Origin: Hyphomicrobiales bacterium
GTDB taxonomy: Bacteria; Pseudomonadota; Alphaproteobacteria; Rhizobiales; Rhizobiaceae
Length of the DNA: 64,000 bases
Assembly: GCA_900469965.1 (NCBI GenBank)
Contig: UBZP01000020.1
Span: 124,001-188,000 of the forward strand
Direction: 5' to 3'
A program made the position numbers and the translations under genes. The notes under the pieces are model-generated. The model was not told where the DNA came from and ran no database searches. It saw only the letters and a program-made list of their open reading frames with translations. The stretch's first letter is position 1. Every line of letters starts with the position of its first letter. Positions 45,418 through 54,844 of the stretch are shown here, one piece after another.

Positions 45418-46035
45418 TCATCGCGCCAGCTCCTTCAATCCGAGCCGGATCAGCCTGGCGCTGTCCGCGCCCTCCCCGCCGTTCTTCAACGCCGCGGCCA
45501 CGGCATTGGCCGCCTGGTCGCGGGAGTAGCCGAGATTCGTCAACGCGGAAACCGCATCCGCAACCGGGGCCGACGCCACGCCCTCGCCGATCTCCTGCTT
45601 CAGCCCGATCGCCACGGCCGCCTCGCCGGCGAAGGCCGGCGCCTTGTTCTTCAGTTCGGTCACGATCCGCACCGCGACCTTGGGGCCGACGCCCGGCGCG
45701 CGCGACACGGCGGTCTTGTCCTGCAGCGCGATCGCGTTGGCGAGTTCTCCCGGCGTCATCGTCGACAGCACCGCCAGCGCCACCTTCGAGCCGACGCCCT
45801 GCACGCTCTGCAGCAGCCGGAACCATTCCCGCTCCAGCGCCGTGAGGAAGCCGAACAGCCTCAACTGGTCCTCGCGCACATAGGTCTCGATGAAGAGCAC
45901 GGCCGCCTCGCCGGCGGAGCCGAGCTTCGACAACGTCCGCGCCGAGCAGAAGGCGACATAGCCGACGCCGTGCACGTCGAGGACGACGTGATCCTCGCCT
46001 ATCTCGTCGATCGTGCCCTTGAGCTTGCCGATCAT
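45418..46035 (-). CDS. ruvA: Holliday junction branch migration protein RuvA
   Basis: A 205-residue junction-binding protein. The OB-fold ([20 protein letters not shown]) is followed by tandem HhH motifs ([16 protein letters not shown], then [18 protein letters not shown]) and the C-terminal RuvB-binding domain ([17 protein letters not shown]). It follows ruvC by 13 nt. In most relatives ruvB comes next; here vapBC intervenes. Confidence 0.97.
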   Translation of the reverse strand: MIGKLKGTIDEIGEDHVVLDVHGVGYVAFCSARTLSKLGSAGEAAVLFIETYVREDQLRLFGFLTALEREWFRLLQSVQGVGSKVALAVLSTMTPGELANAIALQDKTAVSRAPGVGPKVAVRIVTELKNKAPAFAGEAAVAIGLKQEIGEGVASAPVADAVSALTNLGYSRDQAANAVAAALKNGGEGADSARLIRLGLKELAR

Positions 46036-46048
46036 GGGGTCTTCCTCG

Positions 46049-46579
46049 TCATGGTTGGGTCTTCATGGAGCCGGCGAGCGCGGCGATCCGCCCTTTCAGG
46101 CTCTGGCGGTTATGGGCGTGGCAGATGGCGATGGCGAGCGCGTCGGCGGCGTCGTTGCCCTTGAATTCCGCCTTCGGCATCAGGACCTTCAGCATCATGT
46201 GGATCTGCTGCTTCTCGCCGTGGCCGACGCCGATCACCGCCTTCTTCACCGCGTTCGGCGCGTATTCGGCGACGCGCAGGCCGGCGCGGGCCGGAACCAG
46301 CATGGCGATCCCGCGCGCCTGTCCGAGCTTCAGCGTTGCCGTCGCATCCTTGTTGACGAAGGTCTGCTCGACCGCCGCCTCGTCGGGCCGGTAGGAATGG
46401 ACGACCTCCGCCAGGCCGTCGTGCAGCTGGCAGAGCCTCGAGGCAAGATCCATGTCGCCGTCCGAGGTCACCGTCCCCGAGGCGACGAAGCGCAGCGAAT
46501 TGCCGAGCGTCTCGATGATGCCCCAGCCGGTGCGGCGAAGCCCCGGATCGATGCCGATGATGCGAATCGTGCCCTGCAT
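46049..46579 (-). CDS. ruvC: Crossover junction endodeoxyribonuclease RuvC
   Basis: A 176-residue resolvase with the RNase H-like fold. The first catalytic Asp is in [16 protein letters not shown] (D11); the later acidic residues are in [10 protein letters not shown] and near [17 protein letters not shown]. It cuts Holliday junctions symmetrically. First gene of the ruv operon, divergent from the LLM oxidoreductase across 160 nt. Confidence 0.97.
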   Translation of the reverse strand: MQGTIRIIGIDPGLRRTGWGIIETLGNSLRFVASGTVTSDGDMDLASRLCQLHDGLAEVVHSYRPDEAAVEQTFVNKDATATLKLGQARGIAMLVPARAGLRVAEYAPNAVKKAVIGVGHGEKQQIHMMLKVLMPKAEFKGNDAADALAIAICHAHNRQSLKGRIAALAGSMKTQP

Positions 46580-46739
46580 GGTCGAACCCTATTCAAGATG
46601 GCGCGACCCTGCCAGCCAAATGTGAACAAACCAAAAACAAACAGTCTCTGATCCTTCGCCCCGCAGCCACCGTCTTGGATTTCAGGAAATTGAACCTACA
46701 TGCAGTGACATTCAAATCCATTCATGCAGAGGTCCTCCC

Positions 46740-47735
46740 ATGGTGCCCTTTTCGATCCTCGATCTCTCCCCGGTCATCGAAGGCGGCACCGTCGCCCAGT
46801 CGCTCGCCAATTCGAGGCGCCTGGCCCAGGAGGCCGAACGGGAGGGTTACCGGCGCTTCTGGCTCGCCGAGCACCACGGCATGCGCGGCATTGCCAGCGC
46901 CGCCACCGCCCTCGTGATCCAGCACGTCGCAGCCGGTACCGAGACGATCCGCGTCGGCTCCGGCGGCATCATGCTGCCGAACCATTCGCCGCTCGTCATC
47001 GCCGAGCAGTTCGGCACGCTGGAGGCGCTCTTTCCCGGCCGCATCGACCTCGGTCTCGGCCGCGCTCCCGGGACCGACATGAGCACCGCCCGCGCGCTTC
47101 GCCGCAACCTCGAGACCTCCGCCAACAATTTTCCGCAGGACGTGGTCGAGCTGATGGCCTTGATGGGTCCGCTGCAACCGGGCCAGCAGGTCATCGCGGT
47201 CCCCGGCGCGGGCAGCAACGTCCCCGTCTGGCTGCTCGGCTCCAGCCACTACTCCGCCCATCTCGCCGGCATGTTGGGCCTGCCCTTCGCCTTCGCCTCC
47301 CACTTCGCCCCCGACATGCTCCTGACCGCGCTGGAGATCTATCGCGAGCGCTTTACGCCGTCGCAGTACCTGGAGCGGCCGCATGTGATGGTGGGCGTAA
47401 TGGGAACCGCCGCCGACACCGACGCCGAGGCGCAGCACCTCTTCACCTCGATGCAGCAATCCTTCGTGGCGCTCCGCCGCGGCGCTCCGACCGCGTTTCC
47501 GCCGCCGGTGAACAACATGGACGGCCTCTGGAGCGAGCAGGAACGGATCATGGTCGAGCACACGCTGCAATATGCGGTGGTCGGCGGCCCGGACACGATC
47601 CGCGAGAAGATCGCCGGCTTCCTCGACATCACCAAGGCCGACGAGCTGATCGTGTCCATGCCCGTCTACGACATGGCGGCGCGGCTGCGATCGGTCCGGC
47701 TCTTCGCCGAGGCTCAGCGCGCGCTCTCGGCCTAA
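46740..47735 (+). CDS. LLM-class flavin-dependent oxidoreductase (luciferase-like)
   Basis: A 331-residue TIM-barrel monooxygenase of the MsnO8/LuxA-like group: [20 protein letters not shown] at the start, [33 protein letters not shown], and the late [15 protein letters not shown] motif. It would use FMNH2 supplied by a separate reductase. Substrate unknown. ATG 46740 follows AGAGGTCC. Its stop overlaps the convergent HAD gene by 4 nt. Confidence 0.9.
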   Translation: MVPFSILDLSPVIEGGTVAQSLANSRRLAQEAEREGYRRFWLAEHHGMRGIASAATALVIQHVAAGTETIRVGSGGIMLPNHSPLVIAEQFGTLEALFPGRIDLGLGRAPGTDMSTARALRRNLETSANNFPQDVVELMALMGPLQPGQQVIAVPGAGSNVPVWLLGSSHYSAHLAGMLGLPFAFASHFAPDMLLTALEIYRERFTPSQYLERPHVMVGVMGTAADTDAEAQHLFTSMQQSFVALRRGAPTAFPPPVNNMDGLWSEQERIMVEHTLQYAVVGGPDTIREKIAGFLDITKADELIVSMPVYDMAARLRSVRLFAEAQRALSA

Positions 47736-48373
47736 GGCCTGTCGCGGCCGCCGAAGAGGGTGGCGGCGATGTCGTCGACGGTCGCAAAGAAATGATCGGG
47801 ACGAAGGCTCCGGAGAAAATCCGCTTCGGCATAGCCCCACGCCACGGAGCCGGCAGCGATGCCGGCCTTCCGGGCCGCCTCGATGTCGCGCGCCTCGTCG
47901 CCGATGGCAATGACGCGGCCGGGGTCCTGCGACGTCGCCTTCAGCAACTTCTGGAAGTGACGCGCCTTGCCGAACAGCGACGCACCGCAGGCGAAATGGT
48001 CGATCAGGCGGACGTGCTGCGCGAGCGCGGTCCGGACCACGGCCTCCCGATTGGAGCTGACAATGGCGGTGCGCACACCGGCCGATTGAACGCAAGCCAG
48101 CATGTCGACGACACCCGGAAACAGCCGGATCTCCGCAGCATGGCGGCTGGCCTGCTCGCGCATGAAGGCGGCGATCTTCGGCAGCCTCCAGAACGGCACG
48201 CCCATATGCGCGATGATCTCGCGATTTCCCTTCGAGCGCAGTTGCTGGAACTGCTCCGGGGACATCTGCCGAAAACCGAACTGCACCGCAGCCCTGTTCG
48301 TCGCCGACATGAACCACTCGCCGGTATCGGCGAGCGTCCCGTCGAAATCGAAGATCACCAGATCGTAGGTCAT
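47732..48373 (-). CDS. HAD-superfamily phosphatase (Gph-like)
   Basis: A 213-residue HAD hydrolase. Motif I is [16 protein letters not shown] (nucleophile Asp near residue 9), motif [11 protein letters not shown], motif III with K in [11 protein letters not shown] and motif [20 protein letters not shown]. The small helical cap resembles phosphoglycolate phosphatases. Substrate unknown. ATG 48373 follows GGGACC; the longer ORF is an artefact running back through yebC. Confidence 0.9.
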   Translation of the reverse strand: MTYDLVIFDFDGTLADTGEWFMSATNRAAVQFGFRQMSPEQFQQLRSKGNREIIAHMGVPFWRLPKIAAFMREQASRHAAEIRLFPGVVDMLACVQSAGVRTAIVSSNREAVVRTALAQHVRLIDHFACGASLFGKARHFQKLLKATSQDPGRVIAIGDEARDIEAARKAGIAAGSVAWGYAEADFLRSLRPDHFFATVDDIAATLFGGRDRP

Positions 48374-48397
48374 GGACGAGGTCCCGTTCAAACGCGA

Positions 48398-48426
48398 ATG
48401 GCCCGCACCGGGACGGCGCGGGCCAT
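48398..48426 (-). terminator. Hairpin between yebC and the HAD gene
   Basis: ATGGCCCGC and GCGGGCCAT pair around an 11-nt loop, 25 nt after the yebC stop. On the minus strand it is followed by TCGCGTTTG; a modest terminator. Confidence 0.6.
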
Positions 48427-48450
48427 GGACTGGGAAATGCCGTTCGGCGA

Positions 48451-49197
48451 TCAGGCCGAGAGCTTCGCCATCACTTCGTCGGAGACTTCGAAGTTGGAAT
48501 AGACGTTCTGCACGTCGTCGTCGTCTTCCAGCGTGTCGATGAGCTTCATCAGCGACTGCGCCTTCTCCTCGTCGACCGGCACGGTGTTCTGTGCCTTCCA
48601 GATGGCCTTGACGGTCTCGGCTTCGCCGAGCGTCCCTTCCAGCGCCTTGGAAACCTCGCCGATGTTCTCGAAGGCGCAGTAGATGGTGTGAACCTCGTCG
48701 TCGGTCTCGACATCGTCGGCGCCGGCTTCGATCGCCGCTTCCATCACCGCATCGGCGTCGCCGGCCGAAAGCTTGTAGGTGATCTCGCCGACGCGATCGA
48801 AGGAGAAGGAGACGGAGCCGGTTTCGCCGAGCGCACCGCCGGCCTTGGTGAAGGTCGAGCGGACCGAAGAGGCGGTGCGGTTGCGGTTGTCGGTCAGCGC
48901 CTCGACGATGACGGCGACGCCGCCCGGGCCGTAGCCCTCGTAGCGGATCTCCTCGTAGTTCTCCGCGTCGCCGCCGGAGGCCTTCTTGATAGCGCGGTCG
49001 ATATTGTCCTTCGGCATGGACTGCGCCTTGGCGTTCTGGATCGCCAGACGAAGGCGCGGGTTCATCGCCGGGTCGGGCAGGCCGGCCTTTGCGGCAACCG
49101 TGATTTCGCGTGCGAGCTTGGAGAACATTTTCGACCGCACGGCGTCCTGACGCCCCTTGCGATGCATGATGTTCTTGAACTGTGAATGGCCTGCCAT
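48451..49197 (-). CDS. yebC: YebC/PmpR-family regulatory and translation factor
   Basis: A 248-residue three-domain protein that starts [19 protein letters not shown], has the [16 protein letters not shown] and [19 protein letters not shown] signatures and an acidic C-terminal domain. YebC proteins were described as DNA-binding regulators and more recently as ribosome factors that relieve stalling at proline-rich tracts. This window contains several Pro-rich proteins (the 788-residue protein and TolA), which makes the latter role notable. In many genomes yebC lies near ruvCAB, as here. Confidence 0.95.
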   Translation of the reverse strand: MAGHSQFKNIMHRKGRQDAVRSKMFSKLAREITVAAKAGLPDPAMNPRLRLAIQNAKAQSMPKDNIDRAIKKASGGDAENYEEIRYEGYGPGGVAVIVEALTDNRNRTASSVRSTFTKAGGALGETGSVSFSFDRVGEITYKLSAGDADAVMEAAIEAGADDVETDDEVHTIYCAFENIGEVSKALEGTLGEAETVKAIWKAQNTVPVDEEKAQSLMKLIDTLEDDDDVQNVYSNFEVSDEVMAKLSA

Positions 49198-49409
49198 GGC
49201 ACCCCTGCGCTGTTTGGCGCGACGGCAACGTCTTCTGGTTGGAAACGACCGCGCGCTGTCTTCTGTTCGGGAGCGCACCCGTCCGCGTCCAGTCCGGCCA
49301 GGCGATCTCCGATTTTGGAAATGGCCGCGTTATAGTTTTATTGTCGCTCTGCGTCCAGCAGGGGCGGCAAAATCTGCCGCGCGCGAGCCGGATTGGCGCC
49401 GGAGGCGGC

Positions 49410-50264
49410 TCACACGCCCTTGAGAACGAGGATCGTCGGCCGCCGCGGCAGCGAGCGCACCGATACTTCGACCCTCGCCGTGTCGGCGAAGGAGATATCG
49501 AAATCCTCCTCGAACATCGACAGGAAATGGTCGATCGGCGGCCCACGCCGGTGCATCGGCAGGATCAGTGCGGAGCGCAGCCGCTCGACCACGCGGCTCA
49601 TGCTTTCCGCGCCCATCGTGAGCCCGCCGTCGACCGGCACCATCAGGACGTCCAGCCGGCCGATCTCCGCATACTGCTTCTCGGTCAGCTCATGATGCAG
49701 GTGGCCGAGATGGCCGATGCACAGCCCCGCGATCTCGAAGATGAAGATCGAGTTCCCGTTCGCCTCCATCGCCCCGCCCCAGCTGCGAATATCCGTCGGC
49801 ACGTTGCGGATATAGGCGTCGCCGGCCACGACGTCGTGGTCTGCCGGTCCGCCATCGTCCCGCCAGCCGTGCAGCACGTGTTCGATGCCGGGATCGGGGA
49901 CGAGCGTGTAGTGGCTGGAGTGCGCCTTGTTCATCGTCACCACCGTCGGCAGTGCCGGCGGCTTGTACCAGCCGTTGTAGTCGGTGGCGATCCTGATGCC
50001 CGCCGGCGTTTCGATGAAGAACGTGGAGTGCCCGATATATGTGATCGCCACCGTTCCATCGGCCTCGGCCTGCGCCAGATCCGCTGCGGGGCCATCGAAG
50101 CGCGCAAAGATCACCCCGGGCAGCGCCTGCGCGATCATCTGGCACTGGCTTGCGGGCTTCGCCGGCTCCTGCGTCTGCGCCCGGGTCTGCGCCTGCGCCG
50201 GCACGAAACCCCATAGCGCGAGCAGGAACGGCAGAACGACACGTGAGAACCGAAGGGAAGGCAT
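49410..50264 (-). CDS. Secreted metallo-beta-lactamase-fold protein (UlaG-like), altered metal motif
   Basis: A 284-residue protein with a signal peptide (MPSLRFSRVVLPFLLALWGF, cleavage after AQA). The MBL fold begins ITYIGHSTFFIETPAGIRIA; where family members have HxHxDH this protein has NKAHSSHYT, keeping two His but lacking the Asp. A second His cluster is IGHLGHLHHELT, and LMVPVDGGLTMG and LPMHRRG follow. It is probably periplasmic. Hydrolase activity is uncertain given the motif. Encoded downstream of nothing on its strand; yebC follows after 212 nt. Confidence 0.82.
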   Translation of the reverse strand: MPSLRFSRVVLPFLLALWGFVPAQAQTRAQTQEPAKPASQCQMIAQALPGVIFARFDGPAADLAQAEADGTVAITYIGHSTFFIETPAGIRIATDYNGWYKPPALPTVVTMNKAHSSHYTLVPDPGIEHVLHGWRDDGGPADHDVVAGDAYIRNVPTDIRSWGGAMEANGNSIFIFEIAGLCIGHLGHLHHELTEKQYAEIGRLDVLMVPVDGGLTMGAESMSRVVERLRSALILPMHRRGPPIDHFLSMFEEDFDISFADTARVEVSVRSLPRRPTILVLKGV

Positions 50265-50429
50265 GGGCGGCTCCGTTCGATGGACGCCGGAACTATGCCA
50301 ACGCGGCCTCTCAAGGTCGAGCGCCACCCTCGTCCGCCGCGTTCACAATCCCGTCAGACAGACGCCGGAACAATGGCCGGAGCGAGGCGTTTGGCCTGCA
50401 TCAAGACGATGCGAGAAAGGACGAAAGCC

Positions 50430-50969
50430 ATGGCAAGTCTGGCAGAAGCCCGCGAAAATCCCAAGGAACAGCTCTACGACGAGATCGACCGGATCCACGC
50501 CGGCATGCTCGGCCTGGAAAACGACCGCATGCACATGCAGCCAATGGCCCCGCATCTCGACCGCCAGGCGGCGACGATCTGGTTCTTCACCAAGACCGAC
50601 ACCGATCTCGTCGATGCTATCGGCCAGGGCGCGCGAGCGCATTTCTGCGTCATCGGCAAGGACCACGACTATCACGCCTGCCTGGTCGGCCGCATCACGG
50701 TGGAGAAGAACTCGGCAAAGATCGACGCGTACTGGAACTCGATCGTCGAGGCCTGGTTCGACCACGGCAAGCACGATCCGATGCTGACCATGCTGGCGCT
50801 GCGGCTCGACGATGCCGCCATCTGGGCCTCGACCGGCAGCACACTGAAATTCGGCTGGGAGATCGCCAAGGCCAACTTCAACCCGGACGAGGAGCCGCAT
50901 GTCGGCGTTCGAACCCATGTCGTCTTCGGCGACACGCCGGACGAAATCCGCCGCCAGTGGGCGAGCTGA
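50430..50969 (+). CDS. Pyridoxamine 5'-phosphate oxidase-family (general stress FMN-binding) protein
   Basis: A 179-residue split-barrel flavin-binding protein. It shows MQPMAPHLDRQAATIWFFTK, the strand AHFCVIGKDHDYHACLVGRI and the W-rich YWNSIVEAWFDHGKHDPMLT segment typical of the general-stress-protein-26 branch. Such proteins bind FMN and are linked to stress tolerance; the reaction is unclear. ATG 50430 follows GAAAGGACG. Convergent with brnA. Confidence 0.87.
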   Translation: MASLAEARENPKEQLYDEIDRIHAGMLGLENDRMHMQPMAPHLDRQAATIWFFTKTDTDLVDAIGQGARAHFCVIGKDHDYHACLVGRITVEKNSAKIDAYWNSIVEAWFDHGKHDPMLTMLALRLDDAAIWASTGSTLKFGWEIAKANFNPDEEPHVGVRTHVVFGDTPDEIRRQWAS

Positions 50970-50986
50970 CACACTCGCTTTGATCC

Positions 50987-51295
50987 TCAGATCTTGGCGC
51001 GCTTCAACACCTCGTTGATGCGCGCCTGCCACCCTTTCCCGGTCGCCTTGAACTTGTCGATGACCTCCGGATCGAGCCGCAGCGAAATCTGTTGCTTCGG
51101 CCGCGGCACGGCCGGCCGCCCGCGCGATCGCCGGAAGCTTTCCATCAGTTCCGGAAAGACCTCGGCGAACGGCCGGGCGTTCTTGAGTTCCTCGTCGGTC
51201 GCCTCCGGGCTGTCCGGATCGGCCGCTATCTGGCGTTGGATCCTGGCTTCTTCCTCGTCGGTCAGAGGCGGGATGTGCTGTCTAGGCATAGCCAT
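50987..51295 (-). CDS. brnA: BrnA-family antitoxin
   Basis: A 102-residue protein. The C-terminal half is a ribbon-helix-helix domain (QQISLRLDPEVIDKFKATGK, then GWQARINEVLKRA), the BrnA pattern; the N-terminal half is acidic. BrnA neutralises BrnT and, with it, represses the promoter. Its start lies 14 nt inside the brnT end, an arrangement usual for brnTA. The toxin gene comes first. Confidence 0.92.
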   Translation of the reverse strand: MAMPRQHIPPLTDEEEARIQRQIAADPDSPEATDEELKNARPFAEVFPELMESFRRSRGRPAVPRPKQQISLRLDPEVIDKFKATGKGWQARINEVLKRAKI

Positions 51296-51536
51296 GGGCG
51301 ATCCTTTCCTTCCGGCTCGCGGGGCGCATGGAGATGACCGAGAGCCCCTGCGTGCCCAGCGTTACGAACACGACGGCAACAACGCCGTGATGCAGTACGC
51401 CAATCGCCATCAGCCGACCACGCTGCACCGGCACGATTGTCGAACGCGCAAAGAACTCCAGCGTCAGATCGGCGAAGTCGTATCCATGCTTTTCGATGTT
51501 CGAGCGGCGTTTGCGTTCATCATAGACGATCTGCAT
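51282..51536 (-). CDS. brnT: BrnT-family ribonuclease toxin
   Basis: An 84-residue compact toxin: VYDERKRRSNIEKHGYDFAD at the N-terminus, ending with the conserved ISMRPASRKERIAHGY that carries the Arg/Arg catalytic region in BrnT. It inhibits translation by RNA cleavage under stress. Both key parts seem intact. The start codon lies within the left arm of an AT-rich inverted repeat. Lower GC than neighbours. Confidence 0.93.
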   Translation of the reverse strand: MQIVYDERKRRSNIEKHGYDFADLTLEFFARSTIVPVQRGRLMAIGVLHHGVVAVVFVTLGTQGLSVISMRPASRKERIAHGYA

Positions 51537-51574
51537 GATTTTTGTATCACTTTAAATCGCAATACCAAAATCAT
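51535..51574 (-). promoter_or_regulatory. brnTA operator/promoter palindrome
   Basis: ATGATTTTTGTAT (51535-51547) and ATACCAAAATCAT (51562-51574) form a 13-bp inverted repeat with one mismatch and 14-nt spacing, directly at the brnT start. BrnTA complexes are known to autorepress at such promoter palindromes. Confidence 0.75.
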
Positions 51575-51619
51575 GCCAGAGCTGCAAACGGACGCAAGGA
51601 CAATCCTTGCGGGAATCGG

Positions 51620-52444
51620 TCAGGCCCAGAAGGACGGGATCGTCTCCGCCAGCCGCGGGCCGAGCCGTAGCGGCGCGATCTTTTCGGCCAGGCCCGTCCT
51701 GTCGGAGATCTCTACCCCGACGCCGCAGATCGTCGCAGGACCGCTCGCCGCCTCGAAGCGCCCCTTGGGCATCTTGGAGATGAAGCGGTTGAGCGGCTCT
51801 TCCTTGTCCATGCCGAGCGAACTGTCGTAGTCGCCGCACATGCCGGCGTCCGACATGTATCCGGTGCCGCCGTTCAGGATCTGGCAGTCGGCGGTAGGCA
51901 CATGCGTGTGCGTGCCGACGACGAGGCTGGCGCGACCGTCGACGAAATGGCCGAAGCACTGCTTCTCGCTCGTCGCCTCGGCGTGGAAGTCGAAAATGAT
52001 CGCGTCCGCCTGCTCGCCGAGCGGGCAGGAGGCCAGGATCGCCTCGCCGGTGGTGAAGGGATCGTCGAGCTCGGGGTGCATGAACACCCGTCCCATGACG
52101 TTCGCCACCAGCACCCGCGCGCCGTTGCGGGCAAAGAACAGGTTCGATCCGCGCCCGGGCGTGCCGGCCGGATAGTTTGCCGGTCGCAGGAACTGGTCGT
52201 GCCGTCCGGCGAAGGTCACGGCCTCCTTCTGGTCCCAGACATGGTTGCCAGTGGTCACCACGTCGGCGCCGGCATTGATCGTTTCCTGGAAGATGTCCTC
52301 GGTGATGCCGAAGCCGCCGGCGGCGTTCTCGCCGTTGACCACGACGAAATCGAGCTTCAGGTCGGAGATCAGGCCCGGCAGGCGCTCCCAGACGGCGGTC
52401 CGCCCGCTCTTGCCCACCATGTCACCGAGAAAGAGAAACCGCAT
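51620..52444 (-). CDS. YmdB-family metallophosphoesterase (TIGR00282)
   Basis: A 274-residue calcineurin-like phosphoesterase. Metal ligands are visible as FLFLGDMVGKSGR, VNGENAAGGFGI, TTGNHVWDQKE and GTHTHVPTADCQIL. Bacillus YmdB hydrolyses cyclic AMP and affects biofilm; the rhizobial role is unknown. It starts within the fau stop region (TGATG, 1-nt overlap), so the two genes form an operon. Confidence 0.93.
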   Translation of the reverse strand: MRFLFLGDMVGKSGRTAVWERLPGLISDLKLDFVVVNGENAAGGFGITEDIFQETINAGADVVTTGNHVWDQKEAVTFAGRHDQFLRPANYPAGTPGRGSNLFFARNGARVLVANVMGRVFMHPELDDPFTTGEAILASCPLGEQADAIIFDFHAEATSEKQCFGHFVDGRASLVVGTHTHVPTADCQILNGGTGYMSDAGMCGDYDSSLGMDKEEPLNRFISKMPKGRFEAASGPATICGVGVEISDRTGLAEKIAPLRLGPRLAETIPSFWA

Positions 52445-53046
52445 CAGTCCTGTCCATCCTGTCCGTTGAAAATGCGAAAGCCGGTCTCGGTCAAGATCGC
52501 ATCGAGCGCCACGTCATGGGCTTGCGCCGGCACGGCCGGCACCTCCTGGCAATCGAAGGCGATCCCGATCAGCCGCGGCGAGAGCCCCTTGGCGCGCAGC
52601 CGGGTGATCGCGCGGTCGTAGTGCCCCGCGCCGTAGCCGATGCGATGGCCGACCGCATCGAAGGCCGAGAGCGGTACCAGCAGGATCTCCGGATCGAGGG
52701 GGGCCGCCTCCGGCCCCGGCCCCGTCGTGCCGAAACCCGTCTTCACCAGCGGCGCGCCGCGCACGAGCTCCCGGAAGACGATGGTCTCGCGATCGAGCAC
52801 CACCGGCAGGCAAAGCCGCGCACCGCGCTCGGCGAGCCGCGCCATCAGCGGCCGGATGTCAGCCTCCGAGCGGATCGGCCAGAAGCCGGAGATGACCGCG
52901 CCCGGCTCGAAGGCGATGATGTCGCCGGCATGGTCTGCCATTGCGAGGCTCGCCTCTATGCGTTGCTCGGCGGGCATCGCATCCCGCAATGCCAGCTTCT
53001 GGTTTCGAAGCTCGGCCTTCTGTTCCTTCGGCGTCACGCGTCCCAT
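52444..53046 (-). CDS. fau: 5-formyltetrahydrofolate cyclo-ligase
   Basis: A 200-residue enzyme that converts 5-formyl-THF to methenyl-THF with ATP. The N-terminal KAELRNQKLALRDAMPAEQR and the phosphate-binding RIGYGAGHYDRAI motif define the family. Often linked to 6S RNA (ssrS) and zapA in proteobacteria; here those lie 8.5 kb away, so the neighbourhood appears to be split. The ATG at 53046 is chosen at the start of the conserved region. Confidence 0.93.
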   Translation of the reverse strand: MGRVTPKEQKAELRNQKLALRDAMPAEQRIEASLAMADHAGDIIAFEPGAVISGFWPIRSEADIRPLMARLAERGARLCLPVVLDRETIVFRELVRGAPLVKTGFGTTGPGPEAAPLDPEILLVPLSAFDAVGHRIGYGAGHYDRAITRLRAKGLSPRLIGIAFDCQEVPAVPAQAHDVALDAILTETGFRIFNGQDGQD

Positions 53047-53306
53047 CCCCGGCTGATCCTCCCCTCCCATAGCGCCACAGACCGCCTGCCCGCAACCTCC
53101 GCCGGACGATGGCCGACAACCGGACGACACCTGCAATTGTACCGATATGCGACACCCTTCCCGGTGGTGGCGAAACCCGGATGGCCGCAAACGCCGGCAA
53201 CGGATGCGGCGCCGGCGAAGACGGGTTCCCATGTGCATAAGATTTAATAAAGCATTTCAGACAGTTCGACTGTGCGCGGGGCCGTTCGCCCTCTATCAAG
53301 CCGGCC

Positions 53307-53546
53307 ATGTCATCTGCCGATTCCCAGTCCCGTCACGGGCGCAGCCGCGCCACGCCCGAGCTCTCCGCCATCGAACTGCGCTGCCTGGCGCTCGCCGCCG
53401 AAGGCAGGACGCCGGGGCAGATCGTCCTGGAAACAGACCTGCCGCTGCCCCGCGTTGCCGAAGCCCTGTCGAGCGCCATGGAGAAGCTCGAGACGCGCAA
53501 CATCACCGGCGCGGTGTCGCGCGCGGCCCTGCTCAATCTCATCTAG
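53307..53546 (+). CDS. Small LuxR-type HTH protein
   Basis: A 79-residue protein consisting only of a LuxR/GerE-like DNA-binding domain: LSAIELRCLALAAEGRTPGQ, then LPRVAEALSSAMEKLETRNI, with the usual C-terminal LLNLI. There is no sensor domain. Such orphan HTH proteins can act as co-regulators. The 260-nt gap upstream toward fau contains AT-rich stretches that should hold divergent promoters. Confidence 0.75.
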   Translation: MSSADSQSRHGRSRATPELSAIELRCLALAAEGRTPGQIVLETDLPLPRVAEALSSAMEKLETRNITGAVSRAALLNLI

Positions 53547-53566
53547 AGCGTACTTTTGTCCGGCGG

Positions 53567-54607
53567 TCAGCCGGCCTGTGCCTCGGCCAGTTGCAGCAAG
53601 GCGGCCGCGGCCCCCTCGTCGGTGATCAGCGTGTTGCAGCCGACCCGCCGGATCGTCGCGCGAATGGCCGGCGCACGATGCGCCCCGCCGGAGACGAGCA
53701 CGATATGGTTCGCCTTCTTCACCGTATCGAGGTCGATCGACATCACCCGGTCGCGGATCGGGTGGTCGATCGTCCGGCCCTCGGCGTCGAGGAAGTTGCA
53801 CATGGTGTCGCAGACGCAGCCGGCCGCCACCAGTTCCTTGAGCACCGCGGGCGGCAGGAAGCCGCGCGACAGCGAGGTCGAATCCGGACCGATGTCGCCA
53901 CAGCTGACCACGGCGATATCCATGTTTTCCGCCAGCTCGAACAGCGGCTTCAGCCCGCACTTCTCGATGAGGCTGCGCTTGGTCTCGGCGCTGTCGACGA
54001 TGAGCGGCGCAAGGAACAGATAGCACTCCGCGCCGAGTTGGCTGGCAATCCGCCAGCTGTATTCGATCGGGTTGATGTGGTGGGCCTCGACCACCCCGCC
54101 GAGCAGCGAGACGACCTTGACCCGCTCGCGCCGCGCCGGACGGAAGCTCGCGAGCGAGGCGGTCAGCGTCCGCCCCCAGCCGACGCCCACCGTACAGTCG
54201 TCGGGAATGACCTCGGTCAGGAACTGGCCGAGCGCCAGCCCCACCCCCTTGGCCGTCCCCTCGGCGGTCTCTGCCGCCGGCACCACGATCGCCTCGTCCA
54301 GCCCGTAGGCCCGCTCCAGGCGGGTCGCCAGTTCGACGCAGTCGCCGACGCCCTCGTCGATCCAGATCTGCACCTCCCCGCGCTTCAGCGCCTCGTCCAG
54401 CATGCGGATCACGGTGGTCCGGCCGATGCCGAGCTTCTCCGCCACGTCCTTCTGCGTCATGCCCTGGTTGTAGTACAGCCAGGCCGCCCGAAGGCGCAGC
54501 GAGGCGCTCTCGGAATAGGCGGTGTGCGTTCCGCGCCTGAGTTTCGCCAATGTCCCGTCCCCATTCTCGTTCGGCAATCCTGCGTCCCTCCCTAGCACGA
54601 AACGCAT
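53567..54607 (-). CDS. SorC/DeoR-type sugar-binding transcriptional regulator
   Basis: A 346-residue regulator. The N-terminal HTH is LRAAWLYYNQGMTQKDVAEK, then IGRTTVIRMLDEAL (about 38-72); the rest is the sugar-binding SorC domain with VGVGWGRTLTASLAS and DVMCNFLDAEG-like DTMCNFLDAEGRTID. SorC regulators sense phosphorylated sugars. It is divergent from transaldolase across 237 nt, which predicts a pentose-phosphate or polyol intermediate as effector. The start is uncertain; the first 25 residues are poorly conserved in type. Confidence 0.9.
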   Translation of the reverse strand: MRFVLGRDAGLPNENGDGTLAKLRRGTHTAYSESASLRLRAAWLYYNQGMTQKDVAEKLGIGRTTVIRMLDEALKRGEVQIWIDEGVGDCVELATRLERAYGLDEAIVVPAAETAEGTAKGVGLALGQFLTEVIPDDCTVGVGWGRTLTASLASFRPARRERVKVVSLLGGVVEAHHINPIEYSWRIASQLGAECYLFLAPLIVDSAETKRSLIEKCGLKPLFELAENMDIAVVSCGDIGPDSTSLSRGFLPPAVLKELVAAGCVCDTMCNFLDAEGRTIDHPIRDRVMSIDLDTVKKANHIVLVSGGAHRAPAIRATIRRVGCNTLITDEGAAAALLQLAEAQAG

Positions 54608-54645
54608 TCAATGCGACATATGTTTATCTGACTGTGCAAAAGTGC

Positions 54646-54675
54646 TTGACATTTGCCCCGCTCGCCAACGATAGT
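54646..54675 (+). promoter_or_regulatory. Candidate sigma-70 promoter of transaldolase
   Basis: TTGACA (54646-54651), an 18-nt spacer and GATAGT (54670-54675), 170 nt before the transaldolase start. The regulator gene starts at 54607 on the other strand, so an operator is expected nearby. Confidence 0.5.
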
Positions 54676-54844
54676 CGGCCGTACCCTCGGTGCGACAACG
54701 CGCCGGCGGCGTGCTAGTGTGCGGTCACGGCGAAGCGGTTCCAGGAAGCCCGCGACGCTGTGCCGGCACTTCGAAAATTGCGCAGCCTTCATTTGCTGCG
54801 GATGGACGGCGCCTTGCTTGACACCACGGAACGGGATCTCGAAC

